Shown here in pieces: positions 7,326 through 13,348 of a stretch of DNA of 13,801 nucleotides; within the stretch, counting starts at the first letter, position 1; the number at the start of each line of letters is the position of its first letter. The notes under the pieces are model-generated. The model was not told where the DNA came from and ran no database searches. It saw only the letters and a list, made by a program, of their open reading frames with translations. Source of the DNA: an uncultured Gammaproteobacteria bacterium (GTDB lineage Bacteria; Pseudomonadota; Gammaproteobacteria; Xanthomonadales; Xanthomonadaceae); contig CAMPGW010000077.1 of assembly GCA_946885735.1 (NCBI GenBank), positions 1 to 13,801 on the forward strand, written 5' to 3'. A program made the translations under genes and the position numbers.

Positions 7326-8465
7326 TCAGCGCAGGCGGGCCAGCACCGGCGCGACCTGGCCGGTGCGGCCGAGCGCGTCGCCGACGCGCTCCAGCGTGGC
7401 GGCGAGTTCCGATGACGATTCCGCGCGCAGGGTCGCATGGCCAACCTTGCGGCCAGGCCGCGGCGACTTGCCATAGTCGTGCCAGTGTCCGCAGGTCTCG
7501 GCCAGCACCGCCTCCGGTGCCGGCATCGCGCCGATCCAGTTGAGCATGCAGGACCGACCCACCGGGCGGGTGCTGCCCAGGGGCAGGCCCAACACCGCCC
7601 GCAGGTGGTTCTGGAACTGCGAGGTCTCGGCGCCCTCGATGGTCCAGTGCCCGGAGTTGTGCACGCGCGGCGCCATCTCATTGGCCATCAGCACGCCGTC
7701 GCGCTCGAACAGCTCGAGCGCGAACACCCCCACGTAGTCCAGCGCCTCGGCCACGCGCCGGGCCTGCGCGATGGCGGTCTCGGCAAGCGCGGCGGGAACG
7801 TCCGCAGGGGCCAGGCTGGCGGCCAGTACACCTTGTTCGTGCCAGTTCTCGGTGATGGGCCAGGCGCGGAACTCGCCGTCGCGGCCGCGCACGGCCACCA
7901 CCGACAGTTCGCGCTCGAACTCGACGAAGGCCTCGAGGATCAGGCCGACCGTGCCGGCCTGCGCGCCGAGCGCCTTCCATGCGGCGTCGGCATCATCGGC
8001 CGAGCGCAGGCGGAATTGGCCCTTGCCGTCGTAGCCCAGCCGCCGCGTCTTGAGGATGCAGGGCGTGCCGATCCTCGCCAGCGCGGCATCGAACGCGGCG
8101 CGATCGGCGACATCGGCGAAGTCCGGCACCTCGATGCCCAACTCGCGGAACAGGGATTTCTCCGCCAAGCGGTCCTGCGCCGTGGCCAGGGCGCGGGGAT
8201 TGGGAAACACCGGGATGCGCTCGGCCAGCCAACTGGCCGATTCGGCCGGCACGTTCTCGAAGTCGAAGGTCGCCACGTCCACTCGCGCGGCGAACTCGGC
8301 CAGCGCGACCCGGTCGCGATAGTCCGCCTGCAGGCTCGGCACGAACTGGGCGGCGCAGGCGTCGGCGGTGCTGTCGAGCACCAGGAAGCGCAGCCCCAGC
8401 GGCGCGCCGGAAAGCGCGAGCATGCGGGCCAGCTGCCCGCCGCCGAGGATGCCGACCGTGGTCAC
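7326..8465 (-). CDS. purK: N5-carboxyaminoimidazole ribonucleotide synthase
   Basis: ATP-grasp enzyme of de novo purine synthesis. It carboxylates AIR with bicarbonate and ATP to N5-CAIR, which PurE then isomerises to CAIR. The 379 residues show the N-terminal GGGQLARM at 8-15, the ATP-binding lysine in [13 protein letters not shown] (K139; glycine-rich loop 144-150), and [14 protein letters not shown] at 262-275 with the Mg/ATP-binding Glu and Asn. Length is slightly above the E. coli enzyme and normal for this group. The start is GTG at 8465, sharing GTGA with the purE stop, so translation is probably coupled. This is the usual purE-purK order. The stop codon abuts that of sodB. Confidence 0.96.
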   Translation of the reverse strand: MTTVGILGGGQLARMLALSGAPLGLRFLVLDSTADACAAQFVPSLQADYRDRVALAEFAARVDVATFDFENVPAESASWLAERIPVFPNPRALATAQDRLAEKSLFRELGIEVPDFADVADRAAFDAALARIGTPCILKTRRLGYDGKGQFRLRSADDADAAWKALGAQAGTVGLILEAFVEFERELSVVAVRGRDGEFRAWPITENWHEQGVLAASLAPADVPAALAETAIAQARRVAEALDYVGVFALELFERDGVLMANEMAPRVHNSGHWTIEGAETSQFQNHLRAVLGLPLGSTRPVGRSCMLNWIGAMPAPEAVLAETCGHWHDYGKSPRPGRKVGHATLRAESSSELAATLERVGDALGRTGQVAPVLARLR

Positions 8466-8965
8466 GCCGGACGCGGGTCCAGCTGGTCGAGCACGTCCTG
8501 CGTCTGCCGCGAACGGAATTCCGCCAGCGCATGCGCGATGGCCGGGTCGGTCAGCGCGAGGATGGCAGCCGCGAAGAGTCCGGCGTTGGCCGCGCCGGCC
8601 GCGCCGATCGCGAAGGTCGCCACCGGCACGCCCGCGGGCATCTGCGCAATCGACAACAGCGAGTCCAGGCCGTTGAGCGCCTTGCTCTGCACCGGCACGC
8701 CCAGCACCGGCACCGCGGTCTTGGCGGCGAGCATGCCCGGCAAATGCGCGGCGCCGCCGGCGCCGGCGATGATCACCCGCAGGCCGCGGGTGGCAGCCGT
8801 CTCCGCGTAGCGGAACAGCAGGTCCGGGGTGCGATGGGCGGACACGACCTGCACGTCGCAGCGGACCCCGAGCGACTCCAGCCGGGCGACCGCATGCTGC
8901 ATCGTGTCCCAGTCATTGCGTGAACCCATGACGACGCCGACGGCAGGCGCAGTGCTTGTGCTCAT
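8462..8965 (-). CDS. purE: N5-carboxyaminoimidazole ribonucleotide mutase
   Basis: Class I PurE, which moves the carboxylate of N5-CAIR to C4 to give CAIR in purine synthesis; it forms an octamer in the cytosol. In the 167-residue form the motifs are [10 protein letters not shown] (13-22), the catalytic histidine in SAHRTPD (H44), [12 protein letters not shown] and PVLGVPVQS, all typical of the mutase. An in-frame ATG at 8977 would add MDPD. I prefer 8965 because GGA lies 7 nt before it, while the same kind of match to 8977 is too close, but the choice is not decisive. It is first in the purE-purK operon, with a -10-like TAGAAT at 9007-9002. No PUR box was recognised. Confidence 0.95.
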   Translation of the reverse strand: MSTSTAPAVGVVMGSRNDWDTMQHAVARLESLGVRCDVQVVSAHRTPDLLFRYAETAATRGLRVIIAGAGGAAHLPGMLAAKTAVPVLGVPVQSKALNGLDSLLSIAQMPAGVPVATFAIGAAGAANAGLFAAAILALTDPAIAHALAEFRSRQTQDVLDQLDPRPA

Positions 8966-9000
8966 GTCGGGGTCCATGGTCCGTCGGACGGGTGAGGGCG

Positions 9001-9007
9001 TATTCTA
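9001..9007. promoter_or_regulatory. Overlapping divergent -10 elements for purE (-) and the Trm112-like gene (+)
   Basis: The sequence TATTCTA carries TATTCT on the plus strand (9001-9006) and TAGAAT on the minus strand (9007-9002). It gives short leaders of about 27-30 nt in both directions. The -35 regions are poor. This is a proposal from sequence position and pattern only. Confidence 0.4.
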
Positions 9008-9039
9008 GACCCATCCCGCCAACCACGACACCGACCGCC

Positions 9040-9306
9040 ATGGACCGCAAGCTGCTCGACATCCTCTGCTGCCCCGTCACCAAGCAGCCGCTGGCCATGC
9101 TCGATGCGGCGGAACTGGCCGCCTTGAACGCCGCCATCGCCGCCGGCGGCATCACCCGCCAGGATGGCAGTGCGCAGTCGGAGCCGGTTCGCGAGGGCCT
9201 GGTCACCCGCGACCACCAGACGATCTACCGCATCGACGACGGCATCCCGGTGCTGCTGGCCGACGAGGCCATCGCCACCGCCGGCATCGCGGGGTTCCCG
9301 CGCTGA
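9040..9306 (+). CDS. Trm112-like (UPF0434/YcaR) small protein
   Basis: 88-residue protein with the Trm112 family framework: MDRKLLDILCCPVTKQPL at the start, a central stretch, then VTRDHQTIYRIDDGIPVLLADEA at the end. In eukaryotes and archaea Trm112 is a zinc-bound activator of methyltransferases; the role of the bacterial YcaR-type homologues is much less clear. Only the N-terminal Cys pair C10-C11 is present, so a full four-cysteine zinc site is absent. The protein is longer than the ~60-residue E. coli YcaR because of an Ala-rich central insertion around residues 22-48. The ATG at 9040 is chosen because it begins the family motif. No Shine-Dalgarno sequence is visible before it. It ends 8 bp before nadC and is probably cotranscribed with it. 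Confidence 0.86.
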   Translation: MDRKLLDILCCPVTKQPLAMLDAAELAALNAAIAAGGITRQDGSAQSEPVREGLVTRDHQTIYRIDDGIPVLLADEAIATAGIAGFPR

Positions 9307-9314
9307 GCGCCGGC

Positions 9315-10160
9315 ATGCTGGCGCCGCCGCCGCAGGCACAGGTGCAGGCCGACGTCGAACGCGCGCTGGCCGAGGATATCGGCAGCGGCGACGTCACCGC
9401 CGACCTGCTGCCGGACACCGCCGCGCGGGGCTACGTGGTCGCCAAGGAGGCCGCGGTGCTGGCGGGTCGCCCGTGGTTCGACGCCTGCTTCCGCGCGCTC
9501 GATCCGGCCTGGTCGGTCGAATGGTTCGTCGGCGAAGGCGAGCCGCTGCGCGTCGGACAGGTCGTGTGCCGCTTCCATGGGCGCGCGCGCGCCCTGGTGA
9601 GCGCCGAGCGCTGCGCGCTCAACTTCCTGCAGACCTTGTCAGGTACGGCCACCCGCACCGCCGAGTTCGTCGCGGCCACCGCGGGCACCCGCACCCGCAT
9701 CCTCGACACCCGCAAGACCTTGCCGGGCCTGCGCATCGCGCAGAAATACGCGGTACGCGCGGGCGGCGGCCACAACCACCGCATGGGCCTGTACGACACG
9801 GTGATGCTCAAGGAAAACCACGTCCTGGCCGCCGGGTCGATCGCCGCGGCCGCGTCGCGCGCGCGCGCGCTGCATCCCGGCGTGCCGTTGGTGATCGAGG
9901 TGGAAACGCTCGCGGAGTTGCGCGAGGCGCTCGACACCGGTTGCGAGCGCATCCTCGTCGACGACTTCAGCGAAGCAGACCTGCGAGAAGCGGTGGCGAT
10001 TGCGGCCGGTCGAATCCCGCTGGAGGTATCGGGAGGCGTCGAGCTGGCTCGCGTCGCGGCCATCGCCGCCACCGGCGTCGACTGCATCTCGGTGGGCGCC
10101 CTGACCAAGCACGTGCGCGCGATCGACTTCTCGATGCGCCTGGGCGACCCGCCGGCCTGA
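9315..10160 (+). CDS. nadC: Quinolinate phosphoribosyltransferase (nicotinate-nucleotide pyrophosphorylase)
   Basis: Converts quinolinate and PRPP to nicotinate mononucleotide, pyrophosphate and CO2 in de novo NAD synthesis. The 281 residues show EDIGSGDVTADL (20-31), SAERCALNFLQTLSGTATRT (96-115), DTRKTLPGLR..QKYAV (131-147), GGGHNHRMGLYD (150-161) and KENH (166-169), which together hold the Arg, Lys and His residues that bind quinolinate. The C-terminal barrel has VDDF and EVSGGV. Length is normal for the family. It follows the Trm112-like gene by 8 bp, with no clear ribosome-binding site of its own. Its TGA abuts the stop of the FHA gene on the opposite strand. Two unusual alternating CG runs lie inside it (9579-9594 and 9856-9870). 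Confidence 0.96.
   Translation: MLAPPPQAQVQADVERALAEDIGSGDVTADLLPDTAARGYVVAKEAAVLAGRPWFDACFRALDPAWSVEWFVGEGEPLRVGQVVCRFHGRARALVSAERCALNFLQTLSGTATRTAEFVAATAGTRTRILDTRKTLPGLRIAQKYAVRAGGGHNHRMGLYDTVMLKENHVLAAGSIAAAASRARALHPGVPLVIEVETLAELREALDTGCERILVDDFSEADLREAVAIAAGRIPLEVSGGVELARVAAIAATGVDCISVGALTKHVRAIDFSMRLGDPPA
9579..9594. repeat. 16-bp perfect CG palindrome inside nadC
   Basis: GGGCGCGCGCGCGCCC is perfectly self-complementary and codes for Gly-Arg-Ala-Arg-Ala. A second alternating run of 15 bases (CG repeat) lies at 9856-9870 and codes for Ser-Arg-Ala-Arg-Ala. Both are in frame in a conserved enzyme, so they are probably by-products of GC-rich codon choice. Confidence 0.5.
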
Positions 10161-10934
10161 TCAGCCCCGCGTCAGCAGCAAGGCGATGACGGCGATGGCC
10201 GCGAGGATGAGCAGGATGGATGCGGCGATCTGCATCTTCTGCCCGCGGGTGAGCGGCGGCGGCCCGGACGGCGCCGGCGGCGCGGGCATTTCCATGCCCG
10301 GCGCGACCAGCATGAAGCGCACGGCATCGAGTCGCAGCTCGTCGCCCGGGCGCAGGAATCCCTGCTGGATGCGCTTGTTGTTGATGTAGGTGCCGTTGGC
10401 CGAACCGAGATCCTCGACCGCCAAGCCATCCTGGGTCGGCTTGACCATCGCGTGCCGGCGCGACATCTCGTCGGCGGGCACGGAGATGTCGCATTCGGCG
10501 GCGCGGCCGATGACGACCGGGCCGGTGACCGGGAAGACTTTCGAGAACACCGCGCCGGATACCCCGCGCAGCACGAATTTTGGCAGTGCCAGCCGGACCC
10601 GCGTCGCGTTGGTGTCGTCCTCGGACTCCGCCGCCGACACCGAGCGCGCCTCCTCGACGATGACGAAGCGCGCGGTGACCGTTCCGATCGAAAGCAGGTC
10701 GCCCGTTCGCAGCCCCATGATGTCGGGAACCGGCTTGCCATTCACCGCAACCGGGCCGGCGCCGGCCGGCACCTGCAGGTTGGCGCCGCTGCTGGTCAGG
10801 TGGATGACGCAATGCACGGGCAGGATGTCCGGCTGCTGCAGCACGGCGGCGCCCTGCGGATCCGAACCGATGCGGTTCGGGCCCGGATTCAGCAGGACCT
10901 GGCCATGCTCGCCGTTCGGAAACACCAGTTTCAT
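10161..10934 (-). CDS. Double-FHA-domain protein with a C-terminal membrane anchor
   Basis: 257 residues. The first ~95 form a degenerate FHA-like domain (NRIGSDPQG at 20-28, VHCVIHL at 40-46, VNGKPV at 64-69) that lacks the clear phosphothreonine-binding set. Residues ~118-212 form a canonical FHA domain: VIGR 141-144, SRRH 158-161 and NGTYINN 180-186, the Arg/Ser/His/Asn residues that recognise phosphothreonine. A Pro-rich linker (217-228) leads to one hydrophobic helix (~235-254) ending in TRG, so the domains should sit in the cytoplasm on a tail anchor. No kinase, phosphatase or secretion gene is adjacent, so its partner is unknown. A strong GGAGG lies 5 nt before the ATG at 10934. It ends back-to-back with nadC and diverges from the DUF3301-type gene. 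Confidence 0.88.
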   Translation of the reverse strand: MKLVFPNGEHGQVLLNPGPNRIGSDPQGAAVLQQPDILPVHCVIHLTSSGANLQVPAGAGPVAVNGKPVPDIMGLRTGDLLSIGTVTARFVIVEEARSVSAAESEDDTNATRVRLALPKFVLRGVSGAVFSKVFPVTGPVVIGRAAECDISVPADEMSRRHAMVKPTQDGLAVEDLGSANGTYINNKRIQQGFLRPGDELRLDAVRFMLVAPGMEMPAPPAPSGPPPLTRGQKMQIAASILLILAAIAVIALLLTRG

Positions 10935-10973
10935 TCCGCCCTCCCGCGAAAGTCGCCCGCCCCGGCGCGCGAC

Positions 10974-10990
10974 CTCGCTATCTTAGCGAG
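10974..10990. promoter_or_regulatory. Inverted repeat with overlapping -10 elements between the FHA and DUF3301-type genes
   Basis: CTCGCTA-TCT-TAGCGAG is a perfect 7-bp inverted repeat with a 3-bp spacer in the 120-bp divergent gap 10935-11054. Its centre reads as TATCTT on the plus strand (10979-10984) and TAAGAT on the minus strand (10985-10980), both -10-like. It could be an operator over a shared promoter, or simply the symmetry of two -10 boxes. No -35 is evident. The rest of the gap shows nothing further. Confidence 0.4.
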
Positions 10991-11054
10991 CCGCGACGGG
11001 AAAAGAACCCATGCCGGCTTGAGCCAGTCCACCGCCGGCCCCACACTGCGAACC

Positions 11055-11396
11055 ATGGGAATCACCTTGTTCGTACTGCTCGCCTTCGTGGCCATCATCG
11101 TGTTCTGGTTCTCGGGGCGTGCCGCCGCCGAGCGGGCGGTCGAGCATGGTCGCCGCGCCTGCAAGCACGCGGGCGTGCAGTGGCTCGACCAGAGCGTCCA
11201 CCAGGTCCGGGTCCGGCTCGGACGCAACCACGAGGGCCGACTGCGCTGGGAACGTCAGTTCCGCTTCGAGTACTCCGACGGCGGCGAGGACCGGCACGCC
11301 GGCCTGATCACCATGCTGGGTTCGGAGCTGGCGAGCCTGGTCGGACCGATGCCGCGCGCCCTGGTCGAACCACGGGAGCCGTTCGGGCCTACTTGA
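11055..11396 (+). CDS. DUF3301-type small membrane protein of unknown function
   Basis: 113 residues. One N-terminal hydrophobic helix (residues ~3-20, ITLFVLLAFVAIIVFWF) is followed by a basic helix with AERAVEHGRRACKHAGVQWLDQSV. A strand-rich part follows with RVRLGRNHEGRLRWERQFRFEYSDGGEDRHAG and MLG. This pattern of anchor, then R-A-C-x-x-x-G-V-Q-x-L-D, then FEYS-DG-DR-G matches my recollection of the DUF3301 family, which has no assigned function. The ATG at 11055 starts directly before the anchor. No strong ribosome-binding site is seen. The 3' end overlaps the sspB 3' end by 8 bp on the opposite strand. It is probably an inner-membrane protein with a cytoplasmic C-terminal part. Confidence 0.8.
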   Translation: MGITLFVLLAFVAIIVFWFSGRAAAERAVEHGRRACKHAGVQWLDQSVHQVRVRLGRNHEGRLRWERQFRFEYSDGGEDRHAGLITMLGSELASLVGPMPRALVEPREPFGPT

Positions 11397-11793
11397 CCAC
11401 CCGCAGGTGGCCGCCGCGCTTGGGGCCGTCGCCGGGCGCGGGATCGGGTTCGTCGCCGGGATCCTCGGTCGGCAAGGTGCCGACGCCGTCCTCGGGCAGC
11501 ATCATGCCCTGCCCGGTTTCCTGCGCGTAGATCGCCAGGACCGCGGCCACCGGGATCAGCACCGACTGGCTCACGCCGCCGAAGCGCGCCTTGAAACGAA
11601 CCTCGCGATTGCCGAGGTCCAGGCCAGCCACCGCGCGCCCGGCGATGTTGAGCACCACGCGGCCGTCCTTGATGGTCGCCGGCGGCACCTGCACGCCTTC
11701 GCGGCTGGCATCGACCAGCAGGTAGGGCGTCATCTGGTTGTCCTCGATCCACTGGTACAGCGCCCGCAGCAGGTACGGGCGGTTCGAGCTCAT
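11389..11793 (-). CDS. sspB: ClpXP protease specificity-enhancing factor (stringent starvation protein B)
   Basis: Adaptor that binds SsrA-tagged and some other substrates and hands them to ClpXP. The 134 residues contain the substrate-binding beta-domain, opening with RPYLLRALYQWIEDN (5-19), then VLNIAGRAV, VRFKARFGGVS and VAAVLAIYAQETGQGM. An acidic, Pro/Gly-rich flexible tail ends in LRVVK (130-134), the XB motif that docks on the ClpX zinc-binding domain, identical to the E. coli ending. The start is uncertain. The ATG at 11793 has no Shine-Dalgarno sequence. An upstream in-frame GTG at 11811 would overlap the sspA stop as GTGA, add six residues and give an N-terminus of E. coli-like length. 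It is cotranscribed with sspA, 14 bp downstream of it. Confidence 0.95.
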   Translation of the reverse strand: MSSNRPYLLRALYQWIEDNQMTPYLLVDASREGVQVPPATIKDGRVVLNIAGRAVAGLDLGNREVRFKARFGGVSQSVLIPVAAVLAIYAQETGQGMMLPEDGVGTLPTEDPGDEPDPAPGDGPKRGGHLRVVK

Positions 11794-11807
11794 GGCTGCC
11801 GCGTCAC

Positions 11808-12443
11808 TCACGCCGGGATTTCCCGCAACAGCTTTTCCTCCGGCGTCAGGCTGCGCAGGAAGCCGGGATTGCGGAAGATCCGCTGGCCGTAGTCCTCGAT
11901 CAACTTGGCTTCCTTTGGCAGCACGATGCCCAGCGCCGGGAGCCGGTACACGATCGGCGCCACCGCGCAGTCGGCCAGGCTCATCTCCGGGTTGAGGAAG
12001 AAGCGCGCCGCCTTGAACAGCGGCAGCGCGCCGAGCAGTTGTTCCTTCAGGCGCTTGCGTGCGGCCTCGGCCTGGATGCGAGTGCCGCCCTGGATCGCCT
12101 GCACCTGCGGCACCCACTCCAGCTCCACGCGCAGCATCGCCAGGCGCAGCCGCGCGCGGGATAGCGGATCGACGGGCATCAAGGGCGGATGCGGATAGCG
12201 TTCGTCGAGATACTCGCTCACGACCGACGCGGCATACAGAACCAGGTCGCGATCCACCAGCGTCGGCACGGAATGGTAGGGATTGAGGTCGAGCAGGTCC
12301 TCCGGCGGGTTCGCCGTGTCGACCGCAACGAGTTCGTAGCTGACGCCCTTGGCGGCCAGCACCAGTCTTACGCGGTGGCAGACGACGCAGTCGGGTGAGG
12401 AAAACAGCGTCAGGGCGTTGCGGATCCGCGGGCTAGCAGCCAT
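11808..12443 (-). CDS. sspA: Stringent starvation protein A (GST-fold RNA polymerase-associated protein)
   Basis: Glutathione-transferase-fold protein that binds RNA polymerase and modulates transcription in starvation and stationary phase. The 211 residues have an N-terminal thioredoxin-like domain (RNALTLFSS; VRLVLAAKGVSYELVAVD; NPYHSVPTLVDRDLVLYAASVVSEYLDERYPHPPLMP) and an all-helical C-terminal domain with FFLNPEMSLADCAVAPI. The PHP motif that marks the SspA surface pocket is present in YPHPPLMP. Odd point: residues 19-22 are CVVC, a dithiol at the GST/glutaredoxin active-site position, where most SspA proteins lack one. I prefer the ATG at 12443 (GAGG 8 nt upstream) over the GTG at 12452. 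It is downstream of petC after a 110-bp gap holding a hairpin, and upstream of sspB. Confidence 0.94.
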   Translation of the reverse strand: MAASPRIRNALTLFSSPDCVVCHRVRLVLAAKGVSYELVAVDTANPPEDLLDLNPYHSVPTLVDRDLVLYAASVVSEYLDERYPHPPLMPVDPLSRARLRLAMLRVELEWVPQVQAIQGGTRIQAEAARKRLKEQLLGALPLFKAARFFLNPEMSLADCAVAPIVYRLPALGIVLPKEAKLIEDYGQRIFRNPGFLRSLTPEEKLLREIPA

Positions 12444-12458
12444 CGTGGGCACCTCGAG

Positions 12459-12490
12459 CGGACACCGCGGCCCCCTGCCGCGGTTGTCCG
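12459..12490. repeat. Stable hairpin between petC and sspA
   Basis: CGGACACCGCGG (12459-12470) pairs with CCGCGGTTGTCCG (12478-12490) across a 7-base loop, giving 12 GC-rich pairs with one bulged T. On the minus strand it lies 63 bp after the petC stop and 15 bp before the sspA ATG. No T-tract follows, so it is not a classic intrinsic terminator. Attenuation, mRNA processing between the pet and ssp segments, or 3'-end protection are possible. Confidence 0.6.
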
Positions 12491-12553
12491 AACCCTACCC
12501 TGCCCAAACAGCCGGAAATCCGCAAGGCCTGCGGCCGGTCGCGAAAGCGTGAC

Positions 12554-13348
12554 TCAGTGCACGTCCCGCCAGTACTCCGCCTTCAGCAGGAAGGTGAGGA
12601 ACGTGAAGAAGGCCAGGAACAGGACCACCCAGACGCCGATCGCCTCGCGCTTGACCGCCGCCGGCTCGCCGACGTAGGCCAGGAAGGCGCTGATGTCGCG
12701 GGCGACGCGGTCGTACTGCATCGCGTCCAGCGACCCCTTCTGCGACTCCGGGATGGTGAAGTGGGTGATGCACTTGCCGTCGATCTCGCCCTTGGCGCAG
12801 GCCTCGTCCTCGCCCTTGGCGTTGCGACGCTTGGGCTCGGTCACCGGGTGCTGCATGCCCTGCAGTTCCCACAGCACGTGCGGCATCGAGGCGCCCGGGA
12901 ACACGGTGTTGTTCCAGCCCATCGGCCGCGACTCGTCCACGTAGAAGGACTTGAGGTAGTTGTAGATCCAGTCCGCGCCCTCGGCCTTGGTGCGCGCGGC
13001 GACGCTCAGGTCCGGCGGCGCCTTGCCGAGCCAGGCTTCGCCCTTGGCGGCGTCGAGGCCGGTCTCGATGGACTCGCCGATCTTGGCGTCGGTGAAGATC
13101 AGGTTCTGCTCGACCTGTTCGCGGGTCAGGCCCAGGTCCTCGCCCATCCGCGAATAGCGCTGGTAGCTCAGCGAATGGCAGCCGGCGCAGTAGCTCATGT
13201 ACAGGGCCGCGCCGCGCTGCAGCGAGGCCTTGTCGGACAGGTCGATCTGCGCGGACTCCATCGCCGTGCCGCCGGAGGCCGCCGCGAACGCGGGGGCCAG
13301 CGCCAGGGCCAGCGCCAGGAACGAGTTCAGTCGAACGTGCTTAATCAT
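12554..13348 (-). CDS. petC: Cytochrome c1 of the ubiquinol-cytochrome c reductase (bc1 complex)
   Basis: Heme-bearing subunit that takes electrons from the Rieske protein and passes them to a periplasmic cytochrome c. The 264 residues start with a signal peptide (1-~24, hydrophobic ALALALAPAFAAAS). The covalent heme site is CAGCH (C54, C57, H58), and the likely axial methionine is M155 in GASMPHVLW. One C-terminal transmembrane helix (~238-256) precedes the typical KAEYWRDV ending, leaving the main domain in the periplasm. A Lys/Glu-rich stretch after HPVTEP contains a second Cys pair (C184, C193), which could be a disulfide. The ATG at 13348 overlaps the petB stop by 8 bp (ATGATTAA), implying translational coupling. 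It is followed by sspA, the order usual in beta/gammaproteobacteria. Confidence 0.96.
   Translation of the reverse strand: MIKHVRLNSFLALALALAPAFAAASGGTAMESAQIDLSDKASLQRGAALYMSYCAGCHSLSYQRYSRMGEDLGLTREQVEQNLIFTDAKIGESIETGLDAAKGEAWLGKAPPDLSVAARTKAEGADWIYNYLKSFYVDESRPMGWNNTVFPGASMPHVLWELQGMQHPVTEPKRRNAKGEDEACAKGEIDGKCITHFTIPESQKGSLDAMQYDRVARDISAFLAYVGEPAAVKREAIGVWVVLFLAFFTFLTFLLKAEYWRDVH

Noticed and set aside
5642..7543. Plus-strand open frame of 633 codons crossing marC, the SDR, grxD and sodB
   Set aside because: It runs antisense to three well-supported genes and out of frame through sodB; a chance consequence of high GC.
10283..10300. Hairpin CGGGCAT-TTCC-ATGCCCG inside the FHA gene
   Set aside because: It lies in the Pro-rich linker coding region, has no T-tract and is easily explained by codon composition.
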